Shown here piece by piece: positions 6,221 through 12,108 of a stretch of DNA of 12,108 nt (positions are counted from its first letter, which is position 1; each line of letters starts with the position of its first letter). Location: assembly GCA_900550965.1 (NCBI GenBank), contig URUC01000060.1:1-12108 (forward strand). The letters are read 5' to 3'. Source of the stretch: an uncultured Collinsella sp. Lineage in GTDB: Bacteria; Actinomycetota; Coriobacteriia; Coriobacteriales; Coriobacteriaceae. The notes under the pieces were generated by a model. That model had not been told where the DNA came from. It saw nothing but the letters and a program-made list of their open reading frames with translations, and did not search any database. A program made the position numbers and the translations under genes.

Positions 6221-6751
6221 CTATTCCATAGAGTTAAGCACAAGGACAATGCGTCCCAATGCCTCCGCGACCGCATGGGCACGAACACACGAACGGTCGC
6301 CCTCATAGTGGCAGCGCACAGAGTCCACAACCGGCACTTCCCCATCAGCCGCGCGATACGCCCAGCCAATATAGAAAGTGCCAGCCGGATCGTCCTCAGT
6401 GCCGCCGCCGGGGCCGGCATAACCCGTTGCGCTCACTGCAATATCGCTCTGGTACAGCTCCAGCGAACCCGCCGCCATCTCGCGCGCGGTCTGATGCGAC
6501 ACCGCGGTATAGCGGTCGAGCGTCTCCTGATCAACGCCCAAAACGCGATGCTTGATCTCATCGCAGTAGGTCACCGCACCGCCACGCAGCACCGCCGAGG
6601 CGCCCGGGATATCGGCAATCGTCGAGGCGATCATACCTGCCGTCAGCGACTCAGCCGTCGAAACCGTCACGCCCCGAGCGCTCGCGCGCTCGACAATATG
6701 ACGCGCCAGCTCCTCGTTATGTGCGGAAATCTGCTCAAAAGAGTCCGTCAT
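6221..6751 (-). CDS. pncC: CinA C-terminal domain protein / nicotinamide-nucleotide amidase
   Basis: Stand-alone CinA C-terminal domain (PncC type) of about 176 residues. Characterised members deamidate nicotinamide mononucleotide to nicotinate mononucleotide in NAD recycling. Family motifs are STAESLTAGMIAS (31-43), the GGAVTYCDEIKHRVLGV stretch (58-74) with its conserved Tyr and Lys, and VSATGYAGPGGGTEDDPAGT (106-125), the glycine-rich nucleotide pocket. The N-terminal MoCF-like domain of full CinA is absent, so this is the short form. The start is uncertain between ATG 6751 and GTG 6757; neither has a strong Shine-Dalgarno sequence, and the gene sits about 12 bases after pgsA, so coupling is likely. 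Neighbourhood with recA recalls the cinA-recA pair of streptococci, where both are induced with competence. Here a terminator and a separate SOS promoter part them, so co-regulation is doubtful. Confidence 0.92.
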   Translation of the reverse strand: MTDSFEQISAHNEELARHIVERASARGVTVSTAESLTAGMIASTIADIPGASAVLRGGAVTYCDEIKHRVLGVDQETLDRYTAVSHQTAREMAAGSLELYQSDIAVSATGYAGPGGGTEDDPAGTFYIGWAYRAADGEVPVVDSVRCHYEGDRSCVRAHAVAEALGRIVLVLNSME

Positions 6752-6763
6752 ACCCACCAGGAC

Positions 6764-7402
6764 CTAGACCGAAAAGACGATCTTGCGGCAGTTCCAGAAG
6801 TACTGGGCGCCCGAGATAACGGTCAGGACAACGGCAACGGCGTACAGGAAGCGCGACACCGAGTAGATGCCGAGCGTCAGCGCCAGCGGGCCAAGGTGCA
6901 AGCCGGCCATCGCAAAGACGCACAGGTAACCGCAGATGGAGACCATCGTGGTCGCCGTCTTGTACTTGCCAAGCTTATCGGCGGCAACGACCACGCCGGC
7001 GGCACTCGCGACCATGCGAAGGGCGCTCACCAGAAGCTCACGGAACAGGATAATGAACACGGACCACACGGTCACAGCGCCAAAATCCAAGAACAGCAGC
7101 AGAGCCGAGAACACCAGCAGCTTATCGGCGATGGGGTCCAAGAACTTACCGAAATCGGTAATCTCGTTGCGCGAGCGCGCCAGATAACCGTCGACCTTAT
7201 CGGTGCACGACAGGATAACATACAGAATGAAGGCAGCGGCGGCGAGCGGGCCGTCGAAGGTGCTCCAATCTGTACCGGCAACACTCGTGTGAGAAAGCGC
7301 CGACACGATCATGAACACCGGGATAAAGACGATGCGAACGCACGTCACGATGTTGGCGGGCGTCCAAACACTCGTCAGTTCCTTATTGCTCTCGTTTGCC
7401 AC
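6764..7402 (-). CDS. pgsA: CDP-diacylglycerol--glycerol-3-phosphate 3-phosphatidyltransferase
   Basis: Integral membrane enzyme that makes phosphatidylglycerol phosphate from CDP-diacylglycerol and glycerol-3-phosphate, the committed step to phosphatidylglycerol and cardiolipin. The 212 residues hold the CDP-alcohol phosphatidyltransferase signature complete and correctly spaced: Asp68, Asp71-Gly72, Ala75-Arg76, Gly85, Asp89 and Asp93. Hydrophobic segments lie at about 17-36, 52-66, 94-120, and two to three more follow. TPANIVTCVRI at 14-24 is the typical PgsA entry to the first helix. The start is GTG at 7402 with AGGAG six bases upstream; that site overlaps the rimO stop, so the two genes are translationally linked. 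A phosphatidylinositol- or phosphatidylserine-synthase assignment is less likely given the rimO-pgsA-cinA order, but substrate choice cannot be proved from sequence by eye. Confidence 0.92.
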   Translation of the reverse strand: MANESNKELTSVWTPANIVTCVRIVFIPVFMIVSALSHTSVAGTDWSTFDGPLAAAAFILYVILSCTDKVDGYLARSRNEITDFGKFLDPIADKLLVFSALLLFLDFGAVTVWSVFIILFRELLVSALRMVASAAGVVVAADKLGKYKTATTMVSICGYLCVFAMAGLHLGPLALTLGIYSVSRFLYAVAVVLTVISGAQYFWNCRKIVFSV

Positions 7403-7411
7403 GATGCTCTC

Positions 7412-8761
7412 CTACTCCACAACATGGCCGATAAGCTCATAGCAGAAGCTATCGGTAAACTCGACCGTCAGAATATCGCCCACGGACGCCTCGCTGGCGT
7501 CCAAGTGCACCGCGCCATCGGAATCGGGCGCCTGGAACCAAGCATGGCCGATCAGCTCGGCGCCGTCCTCGGTCTCCTCGATGCCGTCGACGATCACCTG
7601 GGCGCGCTCGCCCACATGTGCGGCGGTGGCGGCAAAACCGAGCGACTCGGCCAGGTCCATGGCCTCCTGGGCGCGCTCGAGCTTGACCTCCTCATCGACC
7701 TGACCCTCCATCTTGGCGGCCAGGCTGCCCTCCTCCTGCGAGTAGGCAAAGACGCTCGTGTAGTCAAAGCCGACGGTGTCCATAAAGTCGATAAGGTCGC
7801 GGAACTCGTCGTCGGTCTCGGTCGGGAAGCCGACCATGGCCGTGGAACGGATCACGATGCCGGGGATACGCTCACGCAGATCGCGGAACAGGTCCTCGAG
7901 CTCCTGGCGCGAACCAGAACGGCGCATAGCCTTGAGGATGCGCGCGTCGCAGTGCTGCACGGGGATATCGATATAAGGCAGCACCTCGGGCGTATCGCGA
8001 ATCGTATCGATAAGCTCGTCGGTCATGCCCTCGGGCTGCAGATAGAGCACGCGGACCCAGACGTTGTGCGGGCGCACGGCCTCGGCGACGGCATGCAGCA
8101 GCTGCGCCAGATTGCGCGGCGAGCCATCGGTGACGTCTTCGTCGGCAAAGTCGGTGCCCCAAATACCCGTGTCCTGGCCAATCAGCACGATCTCGCGCAC
8201 ACCGCCGGCAACCAGGTCGCGTACCTCGGAGATAATGCTCTCGGCATTGCGCGAATGATAGCGACCACGAATATAGGGGATCATGCAGAAGCTGCAGAAG
8301 CGGTTGCAGCCATCGGAAATCTTGACGTAAGCAACAGCGCCCTCGACAGTGCGCTTTACTTGCGGAATATAGGCAGCGATCTCACGCTCGACACCCAGCA
8401 CGCCATCGATGACCGCCACGATGCCGTCCTCCTCGTCGGCCTTCACAAAGGCAGCGACCTCGGGCAGCTCGTCAGGCAGGTCGTCGCCATAGCGCGACGG
8501 CACACAGCCGCACATGACGATGGGACAAGAACGAACGCCGTCCTGAACCTCGTTGGCGAGCTCGAGCGTGGTCTCGATGCTCTCGGACGTTGCGGAGGCG
8601 AGGAACGAGCATGTATTGACGATGGCGATATCGGCATCCTGTGGGTCGAATGCCTCCTCGTAGCCCGCGGCGGTCAAAAGAGAACGCATGCGGTCGGTGT
8701 CAACCTCGTTCTTAGCGCACCCGAGGGTGATGTAGAGCACGGAGCCCAACGGTGTATCCAT
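7412..8761 (-). CDS. rimO: Ribosomal protein uS12 methylthiotransferase RimO
   Basis: Radical-SAM enzyme that adds a methylthio group to the conserved aspartate of ribosomal protein uS12, near the decoding centre. The 449 residues fit the family. The N-terminal UPF0004 domain has cluster cysteines in LGCAKNEVDTDRM (Cys15), NTCSFLASA (Cys51) and CGC (Cys86). The radical-SAM motif SDGCNRFCSFCMIPYIRGRY (149-168) has Cys152, Cys156 and Cys159. The C-terminal 70 residues resemble a TRAM domain. LGCAKNEVD and NTCSFL separate it from MiaB, which is also in this window. ATG 8761 gives the expected N-terminus; AAAGGA lies about 12 bases upstream, rather far, so initiation may be modest or helped by yajQ translation. 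It lies 27 bases after yajQ and nine bases before pgsA. Confidence 0.96.
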   Translation of the reverse strand: MDTPLGSVLYITLGCAKNEVDTDRMRSLLTAAGYEEAFDPQDADIAIVNTCSFLASATSESIETTLELANEVQDGVRSCPIVMCGCVPSRYGDDLPDELPEVAAFVKADEEDGIVAVIDGVLGVEREIAAYIPQVKRTVEGAVAYVKISDGCNRFCSFCMIPYIRGRYHSRNAESIISEVRDLVAGGVREIVLIGQDTGIWGTDFADEDVTDGSPRNLAQLLHAVAEAVRPHNVWVRVLYLQPEGMTDELIDTIRDTPEVLPYIDIPVQHCDARILKAMRRSGSRQELEDLFRDLRERIPGIVIRSTAMVGFPTETDDEFRDLIDFMDTVGFDYTSVFAYSQEEGSLAAKMEGQVDEEVKLERAQEAMDLAESLGFAATAAHVGERAQVIVDGIEETEDGAELIGHAWFQAPDSDGAVHLDASEASVGDILTVEFTDSFCYELIGHVVE

Positions 8762-8788
8762 GTTGGAGAGCAGTCCTTTCGAATGATA

Positions 8789-9286
8789 TTAGCGGTAGTT
8801 GGTGAACTGCAGCGGCTGGCCGTAGTCCTGGTCGCGCAGGAACTGGATCACGGTCTGCAACGCGTCCTTCGAAGCAGAGGAAACACGCAGCTTGTCGGCC
8901 TCAATAGTCACCTTGACCTTGAGCTTTTGGTCCTTGATGTCCTTGTTGATCTTCTTGGCGGTCGTCTGGTCGATACCCTCGACGATATGGCCGAGCACGC
9001 GCACGGTGCCGCCCGATGCCGCCTGCGGAGCATCCCACGAGACAGCCTTGAGGTCGATGCCGCGCTTGATGAGCTTGGAGCTCAGCACGTCGATAATCTG
9101 CTTGGAGACAAAGTCGGCCGGGGCGTTGATCGTAAAGAGCTTGTCGCCCTTCGAAAGCTCGATCGTGGCGCCGGAATCCTTCAGGTCATAGCGCTGGGAA
9201 ATCTCACGCGTGGTTTGCTGGAAGGCGTTGTCGACCTCTTGCATGTTGACCTCGGACACGACGTCGAAGCTGGAATCTTTAGCCAT
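8789..9286 (-). CDS. yajQ: YajQ family nucleotide-binding protein
   Basis: Small cytoplasmic protein (165 residues) of the YajQ/DUF520 family, with two ferredoxin-like domains that swap strands. A Xanthomonas member binds cyclic di-GMP and affects transcription; other members bind nucleotides or tRNA, so the ligand here is open. The family start MAKDSSFDVVSEVNMQEVDN is intact, followed by the QQTTREISQRYDLKDS stretch and a C-terminal FLRDQDYGQPLQFTNYR that closely matches the family's usual QFxNYR ending. The start has AAAGGA six bases upstream. The gene sits between the rodZ-like gene and rimO, 27 bases from each, in the ftsK-cinA operon. Known Bacillus gene order lacks yajQ at this point, so it is an insertion relative to that arrangement. 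Nothing suggests damage. Confidence 0.95.
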   Translation of the reverse strand: MAKDSSFDVVSEVNMQEVDNAFQQTTREISQRYDLKDSGATIELSKGDKLFTINAPADFVSKQIIDVLSSKLIKRGIDLKAVSWDAPQAASGGTVRVLGHIVEGIDQTTAKKINKDIKDQKLKVKVTIEADKLRVSSASKDALQTVIQFLRDQDYGQPLQFTNYR

Positions 9287-9312
9287 GATGTTTCCTTTCG
9301 CGTACGAGCGGC

Positions 9313-10824
9313 TTAGTAGCTATCGTACGAATAGTCGGTAGAATCGGTGGGCGTCTGGCCGTCAGTTGCGGTATCGGCGCCATCCGTGGACTGGGCATCG
9401 GTGCCGTCGGTGGTGTCGGCACCATCGGTGGTGTCGGTACCATCAGAACTTTCACCATTCTCGGAACCAGTCGTCTCCTTCTTGGGAACGGTGATCGTCA
9501 CACGCGCCACGCCCGAGGTCTTGGTATCGTAACGGACCTTTTCGCCGTTCTTGGTAACGGTGACATCGGAAGGCTTGGACGTGGTGATCTCGATCGAGGA
9601 CTCAGGCGTGTACTCCTGCTCAAAGGGGCCAGTCGCCTGGGCGCCATAGACCGACTTGCCATCGACCTTGACCTCAATCCAGGCGGTCTTTCCCTTGGCA
9701 ACGGAGACCTTGACCTTCGTTACCTCGTTTTCTTCCTTTTTAGCCGTCGTCTTGGTGGCGTCCGAATCGGTCGACTCATCCGTCGCCTCATCGGTGTCTT
9801 CGTCCTCGTCGACCGTTTCGGTCTTCTTAGAAGACTTCTTGGGCGTCGTCTTGGTAGCAGTGGGCGTCTCGGGCGTGGTCTCGGGCGTCGAAGATGCGCA
9901 GCCGCGCAGAAGTACCACGATGAGCACGATCAGCAGCAACGCCACGGCACCGATGCCGGCGTAGACGATACGCGGATCGAGACCGTTGTTTTGAGGAGTA
10001 CGGGAACCGCCGCGTCCACGACTGGAACTGCTGCGGCCGCCTCCCTGAGGCATACGACCACGATTGCTGTCGGAACGACCGCGATAGCCACCCTGGCCCT
10101 GAAGGCTGCGCTGACCCGAGCGGGGCGCAAGTTCACCGCGGCCTTGATAGCCACGCTGGCCCGCACGCGGAGCCGAAGAGCGCTGGCCAAACGGCTGTGA
10201 TTGAGAGCGAAGACGCGGCGTCACCTGCGTGGCATCGGCGTCCGCATAGCCACTGCGAGAACGTCCGGTGGAGATACCACGGTGACCGCGATCGGAATAG
10301 CCGCCGTCGCCGTAGCCGGCACGAGGGTCACGCGCCACGCCGCGGGCAGCGGGAAGTGCACGGTCCTCGGGCATCGGCGTACTGCGGAACCGGTCACGCT
10401 GTGAGCGAATCTCCTCGCCCGAACCCGTCTCGGTAATATAGCCAGCCTGCTGCGGACGCTGACCATAACGCGTTGAGCGACCACCCTGAACCATCAAGAA
10501 GCGCCCATTATCCACCGAGGAACGTGAATTGACATAGCCGGCGGCGTCCTGAAAACGACCGCCCTGCTGCGACGTCTCGCGCTCGTATGCCATCAGCTCG
10601 TCAAAGTAGGCATTGACGACCTCGCGCGGATTGAGGCCCAAAAAGCGAGCATAGCTCGAAATCATGCCCTGCGCATAGCCGCGCGGCGGCATCGAAGCAA
10701 AGTTACCGGTCTCGAAAAACTCGATGATCTGCGGCCTGATTTTGATGGTGTTGGCGACCTGCTGAATGGAAAGGCCCATTCGGCGACGCTGCTCGAGCAG
10801 CATGTCACCAAAGCGTGCAGCCAT
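9313..10824 (-). CDS. RodZ-like HTH membrane protein with RG-rich linker
   Basis: 503-residue single-pass membrane protein. Residues 4-75 form a RodZ-type helix-turn-helix (LLEQRRRMGLSIQQVANTIK, then YAQGMISSYARFLGLNP). RodZ proteins use this domain to link MreB and the elongation machinery to the membrane. A long arginine/glycine/glutamine/serine-rich linker (about 115-275) has repeated QRGY, RGR and RGG. A membrane helix lies at about 287-306 (VYAGIGAVALLLIVLIVVLL). Outside come a Thr/Lys/Asp/Glu-rich stalk (311-366), a beta-rich DUF4115-like domain (about 368-448), and a TDG-repeat tail to the end. RodZ of E. coli is about 340 residues, so the linker and tail are expansions. ATG 10824 has GGAGG six bases upstream and overlaps the ftsK stop by one base. 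The position matches ymfM next to spoIIIE and pgsA in Bacillus. A strict RodZ role is inferred; mreB is not in view. Confidence 0.88.
   Translation of the reverse strand: MAARFGDMLLEQRRRMGLSIQQVANTIKIRPQIIEFFETGNFASMPPRGYAQGMISSYARFLGLNPREVVNAYFDELMAYERETSQQGGRFQDAAGYVNSRSSVDNGRFLMVQGGRSTRYGQRPQQAGYITETGSGEEIRSQRDRFRSTPMPEDRALPAARGVARDPRAGYGDGGYSDRGHRGISTGRSRSGYADADATQVTPRLRSQSQPFGQRSSAPRAGQRGYQGRGELAPRSGQRSLQGQGGYRGRSDSNRGRMPQGGGRSSSSRGRGGSRTPQNNGLDPRIVYAGIGAVALLLIVLIVVLLRGCASSTPETTPETPTATKTTPKKSSKKTETVDEDEDTDEATDESTDSDATKTTAKKEENEVTKVKVSVAKGKTAWIEVKVDGKSVYGAQATGPFEQEYTPESSIEITTSKPSDVTVTKNGEKVRYDTKTSGVARVTITVPKKETTGSENGESSDGTDTTDGADTTDGTDAQSTDGADTATDGQTPTDSTDYSYDSY
9403..9438. repeat. Tandem 18-base repeat in the RodZ-like gene tail
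   Basis: Two adjacent 18-base units (gccgtcggtggtgtcggc and accatcggtggtgtcggt on the plus strand) differ at three positions, and a third partial copy follows at 9439. They encode the TDGADT/TDGTDT repeats in the extracytoplasmic tail. Such in-frame repeats can change number by slippage without breaking the frame. Confidence 0.65.
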
Positions 10825-12108
10825 CAGAATCCTCCAAACTCACGATCTTCACGTGCCATCTCGGCGTCGACAGATTCCAGCGCGGCAAGCCCCTCCTCGT
10901 CCAACAGGACCTCGCGCGGCTTGGAACCGTCGGGCGGGCCGACGACACCCTTTTCTTCCAGCATGTCCATAATACGCCCGGCACGCGCATAGCCAACCTT
11001 CAGACGACGTTGCAGGCCAGATGTGGAGCCAAGCTGCGATTCCACCACAATATGGGCGGCTTCCCAAATGAGCGGATCATCGTCTTGCGGCTCGGCTACT
11101 CCGGTGCGGACAATGCCGCCGCCACCCGCCATGGACATGGAAGCGGGCGCCACGGCAGACAGGATCTCCTCGTGGTAGTCGGGCTCACTCTGCGACTTGA
11201 CGAACTCGACAATCTCGTTGATCTCATCATCCGAGACAAAGCAGCCCTGGATACGGCGGGGCTTGCCCCAGTCGACCTTGGAGAACAACATGTCGCCCAA
11301 ACCGGTGAGCTTCTCGGCGCCCATCTGGTCGATGATGACGCGCGAGTCGATGCCCGTGGCGACGTTAAAGGCGATACGGTTGGTGATGTTGGCCTTAATG
11401 AGGCCCGTCACCACGTTGGAGCTGGGGCGCTGCGTGGCAACGATAAGGTGAATACCGGCGGCACGGCCCAGCTGTGCAATACGCACGATCGAGGCCTCGA
11501 CATCCTTACCGGCGACCATCATCAGGTCAGAGAGCTCGTCAATGATAATGACAAGGTAGGGCATCTTTTGCGGCGGATTGTCGTAATGCTCAAACTCGCC
11601 AGCAGCCTGCTTTTCGTTGTAGGTCGAGATCTTACGCACGTTGAGACGCTCGAAGACCTTCAGGCGACGCTCCATCTCGGACACAGCCCATTGCAGAGCG
11701 CTCGCGGCCTGCTTGGGCTCGGTCACCACGGGCACATAGAGATGCGGCAGACCGTTATAGCCCGCAAGCTCGACGCGCTTGGGGTCGACCATGATCAGGC
11801 GAACGTCCTCGGGAAGGGCGCGCATGAGCAAGGTCGTGATGATGGAGTTGATCATCACCGACTTACCAGAACCGGTCGTACCGGCAATCAACAGGTGAGG
11901 CATCTTGGCGAGGTCGGCGACAACCGGCGTGCCCTCGGCGTCGCGGCCGATGGCGAGCTCGAGCGGACCGCCCTTCACATAGGGTAGCACGTCGCCCAGA
12001 TTGACGTTCTGGCGCTTGCGGTTGGGAATCTCGATACCAACGAGAGAGGTGCCGGGGATCGGGGCAAAGATACGAACCGACTGGGCGGCGAGCGAAAGCG
12101 CAATATCG
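10824..12108 (-). CDS. ftsK: DNA translocase FtsK/SpoIIIE (N-terminal part outside window)
   Basis: Hexameric DNA pump that moves chromosome ends through the closing septum. About 427 C-terminal residues are visible; the membrane and linker parts lie beyond the right edge. The visible part opens in the alpha/beta motor with VRIFAPIPGTSLVGIEIPN. It then has Walker A GTTGSGKS (11859-11882), MVDPKRVELAGYNGLPHL, Walker B LVIIIDELSDLMM, and the RAAGIHLIVATQRPS motif. The winged-helix gamma domain that reads polar DNA sequences follows: DPLIWEAAHIVVESQLGSTS, then a stretch ending GRIMDMLEEKGVVGPPDGSK. A short tail ends REDREFGGF. The stop overlaps the next start as TGATG, so the rodZ-like gene is translationally coupled. 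FtsK and SpoIIIE cannot be told apart by this region; I use ftsK for a presumed non-sporulating organism. Confidence 0.97.
   Translation of the reverse strand, partial: DIALSLAAQSVRIFAPIPGTSLVGIEIPNRKRQNVNLGDVLPYVKGGPLELAIGRDAEGTPVVADLAKMPHLLIAGTTGSGKSVMINSIITTLLMRALPEDVRLIMVDPKRVELAGYNGLPHLYVPVVTEPKQAASALQWAVSEMERRLKVFERLNVRKISTYNEKQAAGEFEHYDNPPQKMPYLVIIIDELSDLMMVAGKDVEASIVRIAQLGRAAGIHLIVATQRPSSNVVTGLIKANITNRIAFNVATGIDSRVIIDQMGAEKLTGLGDMLFSKVDWGKPRRIQGCFVSDDEINEIVEFVKSQSEPDYHEEILSAVAPASMSMAGGGGIVRTGVAEPQDDDPLIWEAAHIVVESQLGSTSGLQRRLKVGYARAGRIMDMLEEKGVVGPPDGSKPREVLLDEEGLAALESVDAEMAREDREFGGF

Noticed and set aside
6275..9316. A 1013-codon open frame on the plus strand, antisense to cinA, pgsA, rimO and yajQ
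   Set aside because: It is codon-aligned with all four real genes, so it stays open merely because they avoid TTA, CTA and TCA codons. The encoded sequence has no recognisable domain, while the sense genes have complete motifs.
10815..11987. A 390-codon plus-strand open frame opposite ftsK
   Set aside because: Shadow of the FtsK motor and gamma-domain codons, with no family features.

Overview
All genes in this window lie on the minus strand, so transcription runs from high to low coordinates. They form a housekeeping chromosomal neighbourhood; I see no mobile element, CRISPR array, rRNA or tRNA. Gene order combines two well-known arrangements. One is actinobacterial (ftsK, rimO, pgsA, cinA, recA, recX, later miaB). 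The other is Bacillus-like (spoIIIE, rodZ-like ymfM, pgsA, cinA, recA, rny, ymdB, spoVS, miaB). RNase Y plus SpoVS together with rimO-pgsA-cinA-recA-recX, GC-rich codon use and a CGAAC-N4-GTTCG SOS box suggest a Coriobacteriia member (Actinomycetota), perhaps close to Collinsella. That placement is inference from layout and protein style, not a database match.

Region A (12108 to about 6190) looks like one operon: ftsK (5' end outside the window), a RodZ-like HTH membrane protein, yajQ, rimO, pgsA and stand-alone cinA/pncC. Gaps run from a 1-base overlap to about 27 bases. It ends at a perfect UUCG-loop hairpin at 6190-6213. It groups chromosome segregation, cell-envelope morphogenesis, phospholipid synthesis, ribosomal protein modification and NAD-salvage functions.

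Region B (about 6190 to 4111) is the SOS unit recA-recX. Its sigma70-type promoter carries a LexA box exactly inside the 17-base spacer, and four TTTGG direct repeats sit at exact 11-base spacing upstream.

Region C (about 4110 to 1) starts with a near-consensus promoter at 4021-4049. A leader of roughly 160 nt follows with two hairpins, then rny, a one-base gap, an orphan GHKL-type ATPase, spoVS and miaB (cut by the left edge). The GHKL gene occupies the position held by ymdB in Bacillus and is the least explained gene here. A perfect dyad separates it from spoVS, and a terminator-like hairpin overlaps the spoVS stop just before miaB.

The best candidates for something undescribed are the RNase Y-coupled GHKL ATPase, the structured rny leader, the phased repeats upstream of recA, the RG-rich linker in the RodZ-like protein, and an abrupt codon-usage change inside miaB. 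The rest is ordinary conserved core genome.
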